Shown here: positions 12,241 to 31,802 of the stretch, piece after piece
How the letters are laid out: each line of letters opens with the position of its first letter
Position numbering within the stretch: the first letter of the stretch is position 1
Assembly: GCF_963576545.1 (NCBI RefSeq)
Contig: NC_083648.1
Span: 17,588,436 to 17,652,435 of the forward strand
Source: Limanda limanda
Taxonomy: Eukaryota > Chordata > Actinopteri > Pleuronectiformes > Pleuronectidae
DNA length: 64,000 nucleotides
Direction: 5' to 3'
The notes under the pieces: generated by a model
The model's input: the letters and a program-made list of their open reading frames with translations, nothing else
Databases searched by the model: none
What the model was told of the DNA's origin: nothing
Program-made: the position numbers and the translations under genes

Positions 12241-12401
12241 CTGAGCTGCTGCTGCTCTTCTCGCCCAGTGCATTGTGGTCTGTGAGCTAAAGGAAGCTGC
12301 AGCAGCGGAATCTGAAGAATTCGAGGTGTCCGCCAAGTCTCTGCTGCTCACCGACCCCTTCCAGCCCGTCTGTAGCTCTGTGCACCGTCGGGACTGCAAA
12401 G
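12240..12401 (+). promoter_or_regulatory. Septin 2 promoter and non-coding first exon
   Basis: A GC-richer stretch ends at a good donor, AAAG|GTAACG, at 12402. The next exon (acceptor ag at 13360-13361) carries the start codon, so this is a 5'UTR exon. The transcription start within it is not fixed by sequence; there is no TATA box. Confidence 0.6.
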
Positions 12402-13380
12402 GTAACGCCACCGACTCCTCTGGTTCATCTCTTATTCATCACCGAGTGGCGAGTGGCTCGCTAACATTAGCTCCGTTGAAGTGAACATCCTGCAGTAAGA
12501 GAAGCTACTCGGCTAGTTAGTGGTTAACGCTAAGCTAATACCAAGTTTGTGAGCAGCTAGCGGAGGCTTGTTAGCTGCTGTGGTAGCTTGGATTTGAGCT
12601 AGTTTCGTTAGATTTTCCACAACTAAATAACAGCTGAAGTGTCTTTTCCCCCCTGACTGATGTAGCATTAGCTAATTTCCGCCCTCGGGCTTGTTACCGT
12701 TATGAAAATAGCCGATGCTAATTAACCGGTTGATCAACATTTCAATACCAGTGAACGGAAGAACATTAGCAGCCTCAGTTTGAGTTAGCATTCACATTTT
12801 TCTGGAGGATCTGGTTTAGCAGTACGTCTCGAATTAACTCAAACTAGCTTCTAAACTAACTGGGACACATCCGGTGTAAGAACAGTTCATATTGTCTCTT
12901 TCATTCTGACACTAGTGAGGTGCTGTGGGTGTGTTCCTGCTAGTTTCAGTGAAGCAGGATGTTTGAATAGAAGACACTGAATCACACACACACAACACTC
13001 AACACACACACACATCAACTAGTAACAAAGCAGCAAACGTATGACACCAGTGTGTAGACGCTTGGATTAATAGCAGAGACATCTTTTAATCTCTAATCCT
13101 CACATCATAGTGTTGTATAGCTGTGATGCAGGAAGCAGGAAAAGCAAGGCAGTTTTTTTTTGTCAGTGGTGAGATCGAATGGGTGACACCAAACCAGACT
13201 TCCTGTCTCCCACAGTCAGGCCTGTGAGTGTGTGAGGCTGCATGAACTACCAGCTTTACACAAAAGGTTCACACAGGAGAGGATTGTAGTAAAACGAAGA
13301 TGATTGTTGCTCTGCTGTTGTGTGTTTTTCTCAGTTTCTGATGTAGTCTGTTTTCTTTTAGGTTGAACAAGGAGAACAAG

Positions 13381-16300
13381 ATGTCTCAGGCCGACAAAAT
13401 GAAGGTGAGTGCTGGAAACTGAAAGAAAGATGCTTCATCTGAACTTCCTATGTCTGATTCAGCGACTGTGTGTCTAGTTTAACAGCTCAGCGTCGATAAT
13501 GATGAGAAAGTAAGGTTGTTTGTAAATGATTTCTCAGGATTACAACTTCATTTTAGGTGTAAAGATTTTGCTCTGAATGTCTCTTTTTGATTCAGTCCAG
13601 GATTGCTTCTCTAAACTCAACGTTTCCGCTCGGTTCACTGGGACATTCTGTGCCTCGCTGCTTCTCTCGGCTTTGCTCCAACCACAGATATTAGTTACTT
13701 GGTGGAGCTGCTCTTCCTCCACATGACTTACTGATGTGGCTTCATGCGAGTCGAAATGGCTATAAGCGAAACAGGAGCACAGTGCTCATCTGTCTTATAA
13801 GGCATGACCTTTGCTGAAAGTAAGGTTTATAAATAATTCAAAACGGTATGGTTTAAAACGAGCAAGCTTAACACGGAGCAGGTACGTCTGTGATTGAATA
13901 TAACATTGTGTAGCAGAGTCACAGGGTCTGTTGAGTCGCTGTCTGTAGTAAATAGCCATAAACGCTGGAGTGATTGCTGATTGGTGGAAGGTCTTTTGCA
14001 AACAGACGGCAGAGAGGTCACTGTTTCCCTCCCTAAATACCCCAGTTGTTCATGAACAGATGTCTCCTCAGTGATCTCTACTCCAGCACCTATAATTAGT
14101 TATGATATTATCAGAACAATGTTTTCAGCTGAAGTCATAATTCTGTGCAGTATTTGATCTGAACTTTTATTGTCACCAAACATTATGACATGTTTTTACT
14201 CGTATGTCTTTGTGCTCGACGTGTCCTTCTCCAGCAGGGCCAGTTCACCAACCCTGAGACCCCAGGGTACGTTGGATTCGCCAACCTGCCTAATCAGGTT
14301 CATCGCAAGTCTGTAAAAAAAGGATTCGAGTTTACGTTGATGGTTGTAGGTGAGTGGGTGATTGCCGTTTTCTAATTTTGTCCTATTCTTCTTGGTACTA
14401 TGTGACACTGTGGTATTATGTATATTTGGATAATATAAAGATAGTGTATCTCTGTGATAACACATTTCAAGCTCGACATCTTCCGTAAACGTTGACATCT
14501 GAGGAACACTCTTTGGCTCGTTTGAATCTGTATTTGGGAAGAATTAAAGGTGGGACATAGAGTATGCAGTTTCTTGCTGTTGTACATTGTCTTTACACAG
14601 TGGCCTCTACATGACAATTTACAATTAAACCTCTTTCACCTCTGTAGCTCCTTTTTGTTTGTATATTGAGAGCACGTTGATGGTACTGTCTTTAAAGCTG
14701 TGTTCAGTAAAATTCAGCTGTATCTGGTGCACAGAGGCATTGTGGGCAGTGTAAAATGGCAGATGTCACATCAGTGTAGTTGCTCAGCTGCTGTCAGCAC
14801 AGCAGCAGTGTAAACTGCTGGATGGGAGGGCTGTGACTGTGTGAACCTCTGTGCTTGTTGATGGGGGGGAGGGTAGGAGCGACCCCTGAACGCTGCTCAT
14901 CCTTTTGCTTTAAAATAAACCCGAGTGGAATGTGGCCTGTGGGCCTCGAGGGGCTGATTCATACAGTGTGGACGAGGCGTGCTCGTCCAGCTGCTGCAAG
15001 AACACTCATTGACTGCCTCTAAACCTTCTGTGTGTCCCTGTTGTTACTATGTCCTTAAATAAATAAGTGTTCTCTCGCACACTCAGATAGTTGCAGCCTC
15101 CCTCGTCACACAAAGGATGTACAAATGAAAATGTCTTCCTGTAGGGTCATAAATATGTGTCATCTTAGATTTTCCATCATCTTAGGCAAATTGCCAGTTT
15201 TTAAGATGTTGAAGTCTGTAAATCCTTTGCCACGGCTCTGGTGGGAATCCCAGTAGCAGCATTCCTGGGTAAAGCACACAGGCTTTAGGCAGATTATTTA
15301 GCATCTGTAACATGAGCATGAGAATTGAGGAACTTGTTTTCTGAAATGTTTTGCATCTTAGTTTCCTGTTTGCTGCTGTTGCTTGGGCTACATCGCTGCT
15401 GTAGTCCGAGTTAATAAGAGAAGTAGAACATACAGGATATTCTTGATCTTGTCCTATGTTTCAAATGGGACAGCTTTTGACTCTGCTGACTGTGACAGAA
15501 GTGTTCAGTTGAAAAAGGCATAGAGGTAATGATGTCCTATCTACTGAACAGTTCAAAAGCCCGGAACACCTGATGACTCTAAGGTACTCTACTGAAGATA
15601 TGAACATCTGCTGCTGGCCGCTTAGTGGGCTAACACCTATTGACATCTCTGGTAGATGGTAAATTAATTTGTGGGGGAGGATATTCACCATCTTGTCCTA
15701 TGTTCTAAAATAGGACTTCTCTAGATAGAAGTTATTGGTATTGTAAGACTAAAACAAATTTTAAGGGCTCTGCAGTATCATGACTTTAAAGACACTCTTG
15801 ACTGTGGGACAATTCTCTATTTGTGTTCATGAGCATTAACTCACATAAACTCACAAACTCATTTTTATATTCCTTTATTTCTATTGTTGTCACATCCAAA
15901 AGTTTTCAAGATCTTTATGGGCAGCCAGTCACGATTTGTTTCGGTCATTCACAATCAGACAATATCAGCAGTGACATTCAAATAGAATCAATCTCACTGT
16001 TCATTTTAACATGAGTGAAACTAAGCAGTTGTCTTCCTCTTGTCTCTGCTACTGTTTGATTTTCAACATCCACCTGACATTATTCTGTAAAGAATAATGG
16101 TGAAGTCAGACTAAGTTGTCCGTTGTTCACCAATAATAGGTCCCAACAGTACTACGTTGATACAAATGTTCTGTGCAGCGAGAGGCAGAGTGTGGGTCAC
16201 AAGCAGACGTCTCGTTTCCTGCAACGAACTGATGTTTTTGTTCTTTTTTTGAGGTTGAAACTGAAATCTGTATATTTGAAGAAGTTATCTCAAAACAGAA

Positions 16301-18966
16301 CATTCTTCTGAAAGTCTCACTGATTTTAATCCTGATTTCTCAGACTGATGTTTATTATTTGATGATTCTTTGATGTTTTTCCTCTGTTGTCAAAAGGTGA
16401 GTCTGGACTTGGAAAATCCACCCTGATCAACAGCCTCTTTCTTACTGACCTTTACCCGGAGAGAGTCATACCTGGAGCTGCAGGTAAAACACACCCTCAC
16501 ACATTTGATTTATCCAAATGCTCCTTATTTGTAGCCTTATTTGAATTTTCTGCAGACAACTTGTATTCAAAATACAAAATGAACAAGGTCAAACAGTTTA
16601 GTAAGAAAACCTGTACCGTGTTCTTATATTTTGTGATTTATTTTCCTTCTAACAGAAAAGATAGAAAGGACGGTTCAGATCGAGGCGTCCACTGTAGAAA
16701 TTGAGGAGCGAGGAGTGAAGCTCCGTCTCACGGTTGTAGACACACCAGGATACGGAGATGCTATCAACAGCCAGGACTGGTATGAAAACTTTTTTGTCCA
16801 TAGGTTGTTGAAGAGATGAAGTATTTTTAAACCTTAATTTCTCAGTGTATTTTTAACGGCTACAATCTCTGACAGTTTAATGTTGTAAATTATAGTAGGA
16901 GGAGAATGTTTTCTCCAACTAGGCTTTTGAAATATTATTGGTAGAGGTCATTGTGATATACTGTGTGTTTAATGTGATCTATATTCTTTTCGTCCAGTTT
17001 TAGCACTATTATCAGCTACATCGATGACCAGTTTGAACGCTACCTCCATGACGAGAGCGGTCTGAATCGTAGACACATCGTTGACAATAGAGTTCACTGC
17101 TGCTTCTATTTCATCTCCCCGCTCGGCCACGGGTGAGTCCTACCTCACAGCTCGCACATACACTGAGTACAGTTCAGTTCATACACTGATGTTCCACTCG
17201 CAGCTTTTCATTAAATCCTTACTTAAATTCCTTTGTCTCTCTTTGACCCTCAATCTGTCTGTTTCCTGTCTGAGCAGCCTGAAGCCCCTGGACGTCCAGT
17301 TCATGAAGGCCATTCACAACAAGGTTAATGTGGTTCCTGTCATCGCCAAGGCCGACACTCTCACCCTCAGAGAGAGGGAGAGGCTCAAGCGCAGGGTGAG
17401 AACATGAGCCGTCCATTGTTGAGGGTACTGTATTGTTGGTACAACTCCAGTGATAACATTGAAGCCATTTTTTCAGATATAAACTCTCCAGAAAATTGGG
17501 CTGGACATTTTCCAGACTTTGCCTTTTTAAATTATGAAGAACGTAACAGGAAATTGTGGTAAAATGTGCGGAGCTGTCAGTGGAGGGGAGGCATAGAGGT
17601 GGAGCATGCAGGGTGCAAGACATGACCTGACCTCTGGAAAAAGACTGGAGTTTAGTGCATGTCTGAAAGCAGCTTAACTATGTCGTCTTTAGTAATATCT
17701 CTGATGTCTTCACTAAAAAGAGAAGAATAGTTTGTCATTTCTCCTGATAAATTGTGTTTTTCTTGTTTTCTTTGCAAGATTCTGGATGAGATCGATGAAC
17801 ATGGTATTAAGATTTACCACCTTCCTGATGCTGAGTCGGATGAGGACGAAGACTTCAAAGAGCAAACTAGGATCCTGAAGGTAAACTGTCTAAAGATAAG
17901 TTTATGTTTTTGCTGCCACAGAAATAAAAGCAGTTCTGTATCCTCCCATAGAGTTCCATTCAATTAGGGCCAATAATACTCTTGAGATTTGATTATGATA
18001 AATATTTATGTGGGCGGGTCATCCGTGGGAAAAGATGCATGAGATTCTCCTCTTCTCCAGGCCAGCATCCCGTTCGCAGTTGTAGGATCCAACCAGCAGA
18101 TCGAGGCCAAAGGGAAGAAGGTGAGGGGCCGCCTGTACCCCTGGGGAGTGGTGGAGGTGGAGAACCCAGAACACAATGACTTCCTCAAGCTGCGGACCAT
18201 GCTGATGTGAGTGGTCCACCAGCGAGAGGAGGCTCAAGTTTTTCCCCTTCTCCCTGAAATATAAGTGTATTCTGTTTTCCTAAAAAATCTGTGTGAAGAA
18301 GAAGAAGGAGCTAGTTACGTGGAATTATTGATGCACTTTGCCAGAATGTTTTTTATCCAAAATAAGAAAAATTCTACCTCTGCCACTAGCTTTTATGTTA
18401 CCTAACTTTTATACTACAACTATTTGGTGATATTGTTATATTATTCTTTGTACTTGTAACTTTGGAGCAAGATCTGGCGCAAGAATTTCCTCAGGGATTA
18501 GTAATGTTTTTAGTAAAATCTTAATTTTTATATTGGGCTGCAGTTGAGGCAAGAAAAGATAAAATATTACATAATATCCAAAGTGATGCAACACACATAA
18601 TGAAATTTCTAGCAACATCTTGGGTAATATAAATACTTCTCTGAAAATTCACGTGAACTCCATAACCAGTCCGCCTCTATTCCCCACGTGTTCAGTTTTG
18701 GAAAACGTCTGTGCACAAGTATGCAATAGTTGTTGAATTTTCCACCTCCCCACAGAACCCACATGCAGGACCTACAGGAAGTGACCCAGGACCTGCACTA
18801 TGAGAACTTCCGCTCAGACCGCCTCAAGCGGGGTGGCAGGTTGTCCTCCCATGGTTATATTCTGCCTCTGTCTCCTGCGTACGTACTTTGTCTGTCCGCT
18901 TGCTTCTCTGCACCTCCCCCCCCAAACAGCAAACCTTTTATAAGAAATTAGAATATTAACGCCTAG

Positions 18967-19033
<67 letters not shown>

Positions 19034-20432
19034 CACACTTCATAGAAACATTTACATTAAATATTTAGTGATGAATAATGACTGGACCATTAATTTCCTT
19101 CTTTCGATTCATATAATATTGACCTAGTGTCAGTTCTGTAGTGCAGTAGCTCTAACTCATCAGTTTGCATGTTAACCACACCAGTTAGGGTGTGGTATTT
19201 GGGTAGTGGTGGGTTGTGGTTGGACCGTTAGTTGGTAGAACGTGTAGTGTGAGATCCGTAGATATTGTAAACAGGATTTCTAAATGTTTCATTTAACATA
19301 GTGTGGATAAATCATCACTTAACCCCCCCAACGTAGACCAAAAAGGTTCTTTTAGACTTTCCTCCAAAGCCAACCCAGGATAAGGGAGTGGTTTTACTGT
19401 CTCCACATTGCCTCGCCATCTGTCCAACGATGGCCGGTCTTGATTTGTCCAATCCCATGAGTGGACTGTTGGAGGTACTGTTTGTTTTCATCCTGGGGGA
19501 GGTAACGCTGTTCCCCTGACTCTTACACTTGCTGCTTCTCTCTTGAATCTTCCACATTCATCTCTCTCTAGTTACTCGTTCTAGATGCCCACTTTCTTAC
19601 TTCTTCCTGCAAAGAAAAACTCCCCTAACCCACTGACCCTTTTCTTCCACTTTCTCAATGTGGCTTTTGTCATGTTTGCCTAATGACTAGATTAATACGG
19701 CTCTAACGAATACACACACACAGATACACAGCTATAACCTCTCTCGTTGTGCATTTAACCGACTTGTAATGATTCATTAATTGGCAGTTATTCTATAGAA
19801 ATATTACAACCAACAGTTACATGAAATTAATTACTTGTTCCATCGATACAGAAACGGACCGGAGCCGGAGGAAATGGACAAGGATATGATCCTGCAGGAG
19901 AAGGAGGCTGAGGTGAGACATTTCAGTCACTATTGAGAAATTCATTTGACATCAGTTGTCCAGGTATCCTAAAGGGAATAGTTTGACATCTATAATAAAT
20001 ATGAAGTAGATTAGTATGAAGACTTTTTGAACATGTGTTTCAACCTGTTTATGCTAGGCTAAGCTAACTGGCTGCTGGCTGTTAAACAAGTGCAATATTT
20101 CTGTTTTACTTTACAATACTGTGAAGCCGCTAAATTATTCATGTTCACAGTTGGTTTCTGTCCAAGCAGTCAATGAAGGAGCAGTTGTTTCTAATCAATA
20201 ATTTACAACTGGCAGACAGATATTAGTGATCGTACATTCAGCCAGACTGTCAGATCAAATTAATTAAAGAAACTATTAGCGGTCTAAGTAAATGTGTCTT
20301 GTTTTATGTGCAGTCGATTTTCACTTTGTGATAAACGGTGATGTTCTCCCACAGTTGAGACGGATGCAGGATATGATCACCAAGATGCAGGCCCAGATGC
20401 AGAAGCAGGGAGACGGAGAGGGGGACGTGTGA
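13381..20432 (+). CDS. septin2: Septin 2, filament-forming GTPase
   Basis: Coding exons: 13381-13404, 14235-14349 (start may be 14238), 16397-16483, 16656-16779, 16998-17132, 17278-17395, 17779-17880, 18061-18206, 18756-18839, 19852-19912, 20355-20432; 1074 nt, 357 residues. The N-terminus, [20 protein letters not shown], is identical to human SEPT2. The polybasic membrane-binding stretch KSVKKG precedes the G domain. G1 is [10 protein letters not shown]3 is DTPGYGD, G4 is AKAD, and the septin-unique element holds [15 protein letters not shown] short coiled-coil tail of repeated RMQ/KMQAQMQ ends the protein, typical of the SEPT2 group. Septin 2 pairs with septins 6 and 7 in hetero-oligomers at the cleavage furrow, cilium base and actin cables. 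The stop lies 10 nt before a 3'UTR intron (20443-20695), so it should not trigger decay. Exon 10's donor (AG|GTTGTC) is weak; an in-phase alternative is described in the findings. Confidence 0.97.
18968..19038. repeat. (CA)n microsatellite in septin 2 intron
   Basis: About 70 bases of CA with one CG interruption near the right end, just after the weak exon-10 donor region. Confidence 0.95.
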
Positions 20433-21711
20433 ACAGTCCATGGTAGGAACCCCAAATCCATCTATATGCTCAGCATTGACATTAAAGCTGTGGTCATGTT
20501 TGATGGATTGATGCTCAAGGGCAGGAACAGCAAGCATGAACTATGCTTAATGCAGACATTGCATATTTCACTTAGTTCCCTGAACAATTGGAAGCAGAAT
20601 TTCTTACGTTTTTAACTTAAATATCTAAATGAAAGTGTTCAAAAGATCCACAAATTGGAATGATAATGTGTATTTCTTTCTCTTTTCCACTGTAGGTGTT
20701 TGAGCCACCGCTCATGTCTGAACAGAGAGGAGTGACTCGTACTGATTGCCACTATCTTCATTCAGTCCCACATGGGATCTGGAGTTTTTTTTAAAATATA
20801 CATACAGTAAGATATATTCATATATATTAGTGTTATGGTTATATATTTACACACGGTTCTATTTCTTTTTTTTATGTTTTGTTGTCTGTTTTTTAAAAAC
20901 TTATGCCAGTTACTCAAATGAAGTCATGTGACCCATCTTACAAAAATTGTGAAGTATATTTTTTAATACAAATCCATTGGGATCTTCTGTTACTTCTCCA
21001 GTTTGTCCTTACCTTTTTTTTTGCATTTCAACATTCATTTTGTCAAACATGATTTAAGATAACCACACAAGCTTCCCATCATATAGGGTTCACTCAGCTC
21101 AGCTTTATGTTATCTCATCGTATGCATGCAACTCTCTCAGCTCCTCCCTTATTTTCCCCTCGAGTGCAGTTCTCAGATCAGTGTCATGAAGTAAAACTGC
21201 CCCGAAGTGTTGTGAAGCTCTGTTTGAGTTTGATCTGAAAGAACCCATGACCTCCTACAGTCTTCCTGTAGAACTGACCAATGAAGGACAGACAAATGAG
21301 GTGTTTTTGTTTTTTTTTACTGTGACACACCTCTGTTTGGTGCATCTTTGAATTGGATGTATTTACCTAATATCTCCTCTCTATCGTAAAGTGAAGTCCT
21401 GTGCCAGGGGGCATTTTGTTTCATTGAGATTTACGCAGTATCAACTTTCATGTGTCCCGACTGCTGAGTACCTTCTGGTTTCCATGGCCACAGAGGTTAA
21501 TGGTGACCTGACAAGGTCAATGTAGCTAAACTTTCCCCCTCACCAGCCAAGATGTGTTCTTGACATTCCTCTTTGTGCGGTTTTTATCCAATATTAAAGT
21601 ACCAAATATTGTTCTTGATACATATATTGTAATAAAGGTTTTATTAAACTTGAACAGTCTTTCCAGAAAATTTTAATTTTATGATTTCTACGTAAATAAA
21701 ATTTGAATAAA
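20433..21711 (+). other. Septin 2 3'UTR with one intron
   Basis: The stop-codon exon ends at a GT donor at 20443. The last exon begins after the polypyrimidine-TGTAG acceptor at 20695. AATAAA signals occur at 21631-21636, 21695-21700 and 21706-21711; the first has the best context for the main cleavage site. Confidence 0.65.
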
Positions 21712-22660
21712 CATGAATCTACCTTCTTATACAGATTATGAGACAGTCTGTCAATTCAAGCTCCATCGTAATTCTGTAATAAATTGTCTTGTTCCACGCT
21801 GTTCTTGATGGAGTGGTAATGTTATTAGTGCCTGAAGCTGCTCAACACATGAGTGTACACAGATCAGCTGATTACTGCTCTGTGTGTGTGTGTTCCAAGA
21901 GTAATTTCCTAAGACAGACAAAAACCCACATTATTTTTAGAAATGTATATAATACATGATAGTTTCACAATCCCCCCCAAAAAAGAGGAACGTTAGACAG
22001 ATTTAACCTCTATAATTGTTGACTACATGAATATCAAACTTGTCTCTAGCAAGGAGGTTAGGATTTCACCTTGGTCGGTTTCTGAGCAAGATTACTCTTC
22101 GGTGCAGATTGGATTAGGGGCAGAGCCATACATTTTAAAATGTAATTTCCTTTAACGTTGCTAAAAATGTAAAAAAAATTTTTTGGTGCAGCTTGATTGA
22201 ATATAATGACTGTTGGGACTTGGAGGTGTGTGATCTACTAAGGGCCATTCTAGTTATTAACATGATTTATTTCTCCAGTTATTAACTACTAACCATTGCA
22301 TTTTACAGAATAATGAAACACATGTCTGAACTAGAGTGAGGACAAATTCTGAAAAGATGTCGGGTCAGTCACATTGGCTTGATTGATTTTTTTTTACTCT
22401 ACACAAGTCTGTAATAAGAGGAAAAAAGCATGTGTCATTGACAGGGTCACAAACTGCAGCTTGTATTAACTGCATTGGGCTCAGGTTGTGCTGGGACTGA
22501 AAAATGTGGCGCTCTAGTCTGAGTGTGAGCAACAAGCCGACAAAAAGAACAGAATGGTTCAGCCACACAAGCTGCAGTGGGAATCTCCAACTTCCCATGT
22601 TGTGGCTCCTTTCTGCAACAAACTCTTTTAAAGAAGCACATTGAAGACCAGACATTTTCC
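21712..22660. other. Short convergent intergenic gap, septin 2 / stk25
   Basis: Fewer than 1000 bases separate the two converging 3' ends. At about 22055-22135 there is a degenerate reverse-orientation fragment of the fish repeat also seen at 23620-23740, 34945-35275 and 58290-58470. Nothing coding is seen; FARP2, which lies between these genes in human, is absent. Confidence 0.5.
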
Positions 22661-22666
22661 ATAAAC

Positions 22667-22672
22667 TTTATT
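22667..22672 (-). promoter_or_regulatory. stk25 polyadenylation signal
   Basis: Minus-strand AATAAA about 290 bases past the stk25 stop codon. Confidence 0.65.
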
Positions 22673-22960
22673 ATAGTTTTTTTTCTTCTCAACCTAACAG
22701 GTATACACAACGCTCTAAATGTTGTGGCTTTTTTTGTCTTAAATACTCTCCGCTCTTAAAGAAAAAACTGTAAAAATATTTAATTATAACTAATTAAAAG
22801 ATCTCTTCAGGGACAGGACTAGGAAAGGAGTAAAGGTAGTGAGGAGGGTGTGTGTGTGTGGAGGGGGGGTGTTCTTCTGTTGTCCTTATCTGAGACATTG
22901 GGTGGGTCTGGGAGACAGAAAAAAGGGGCGACAGGTTTAAGTTACATCCAGCTGGGGGTT

Positions 22961-29788
<6,828 letters not shown>

Positions 29789-29999
29789 CATCCCCTCGGT
29801 AGGGTGGGACAGGGACAGCCACGGCTCGTCTGTCTCCTCAAGTGTCCTGCTGCTCCTCCCGGGCTCTTCCTCCCCTTCTGAGCTGTCTCTGGAGCTAGCT
29901 AGGTGGCTAGTCAACCAGATAAACACCCAATCTGCTGCCTTTAACGGGGCTGTCACTCCGAGCACTGTTTTCGGCCTCGAGTCGGACCGAGGAGCGATC

Positions 30000-31142
30000 A
30001 GCCCGGCGACACGGCGAGCTACTGACCGAGAGGCTCCATGAAGGTCCGCAGTGGTGACCGAGGAGGAAAGGAAGCTCCTTCCGCGTATTAATATTTAATT
30101 CATTTCAAGGAACGCTTCGCCTGTTGTTCATTTGAAGCTTGAGGAGGACAAAATAATGGCCCAGACGCACGACGCATGCGCGGTGCTGTCGCACACGTTA
30201 GGATTGTGGGAGTTGTATTTCCAAAGTGACATCCCCGATGAGGCGCTCCAACTCAAGATTTCTTCTTCATGTGTTTGCAGCTACTGATATTTCCCACCAA
30301 ATGTTTTGCCAATTTAATCATAACAACAATAAACTTGATTTATATAGCACATTTCAGATCACAGGTACAACGTGCTTCACAACAAGCACATATTTAAATA
30401 AAAAATAATGGTTAATAAAAGTAAAAACATAAAATAATAATCCAATGTAATACCTCTGTGTGGTTTTGTAATAATTATTTCAATTACATTAACTGTCTCT
30501 GGAACTACTAAAACTGATATGTTTGCATTGTCCTTATTCTAAAAAAGTAGTATTGAACTTTGTACAAATATTTCACTTTATTTTATGAACATGGTATATT
30601 TGGGTTCTTGAACTATAACTAAAACATTGAGGAAGAAGATTTTTTTAAATCATAAATATATGAATTATCCTTGCAAAAATCTATATAGGTTACAAATGCA
30701 AATGTTCTAGTCAAAAATCTGTCAGGTCTGTTTTCCATGATGATCTTAAAGAGTATTTAAAAGGTTTGAATCATGTAACAACAAAAAAAACAGTAAATGT
30801 GTATGTTAACCGCAAAGTTTGTTTTATTGTCAGATTGTTTGACACGGGCAATGTGATCAATAAAGGTTTATTTAAATTCGTTTCAGCGTTTCATTTATGT
30901 GCGCTCGTTTCTTAACCCGAGCGGTCCCTGTGGGGTGTCCCTCCCTTTTATTGAGTACGTATCTCATAACCTCCGCCCCTCCGGACACACGGGGTGTATG
31001 TTGGCAGGCGCTCCTCACACTGGCCCGGAGCGGTACGTGTTTCCGTGTCGCTAGTCCTACTTCCCGCTTAATGCCGCTAATTTTACAGAATAAACGACCT
31101 TCTGACACATGACATTTTAAACCCTGCTGTTAAAACCCGACC
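30000..31142. promoter_or_regulatory. Head-to-head stk25 / mff promoter interval
   Basis: The stk25 5'UTR on minus extends to roughly 30050-30190. An mff 5'UTR exon on plus ends at donor CCG|GTAAGT at 31143. The two flanks are GC-richer; the middle (30200-30870) is AT-rich and shows nothing coding. Transcription starts are not fixed by sequence, so a shared bidirectional promoter is possible but unproven. Confidence 0.5.
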
Positions 31143-31802
31143 GGTAAGTAGCCGTGGAAGCTAAAGCCGAGCGAAGCCGTAAATAGCACGGGTTAGCGCC
31201 CGCCTGCTACCACACACAGCCGAGCTAACTGGTGTTGTGGTAAAGTCAACATCTGCTAATCGTAGCAGCTAACGCTCCTCAGACACCAGACCAGTAACAT
31301 TAGCTTGATATTAGCTTACGTACATGCTTAGACGTGGCGTCATCTGTCTGTGGGATTTCAGTCAGTGACATTAAAGCCACACGACAACACCTGCCTCACC
31401 TCATGTCAGCGTTATGTAATTTAATGCAATACAACGTGTATTGTTATTTCTTGTATGATTGACTTGCTCTGGCTGCTGCACCACAAACCTCCTGTCCTCA
31501 GGCTTACTCGGTTATTTATGGGACGTGCCCTACAACATTAGCCAGAGATCGTCTCCAGGACAGCACCACCTGCCACTGAGCCGTTTGGAAAGGAATACAT
31601 CCGCCCTAATTGTAAATTTAAATTAAACACAGTTACACTACTGTGTTTGGATTAGTGAAATCTTAAAGCCAGAGATACTGCAAACCTGCAGATCTCACAC
31701 TTGTGAGCTTATTGTGGGTTTTTTGTGTACACCTGCCACTGTGACAGCACCATCTCTAGTGTATTTCAAGTGTTTTTCCATATCCTCCCATTCACAGGCT
31801 AG

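Noticed and set aside
22365..22710. Overlapping minus ORFs past the stk25 stop
   Set aside because: They lie in or beyond the stk25 3'UTR and show no domain.
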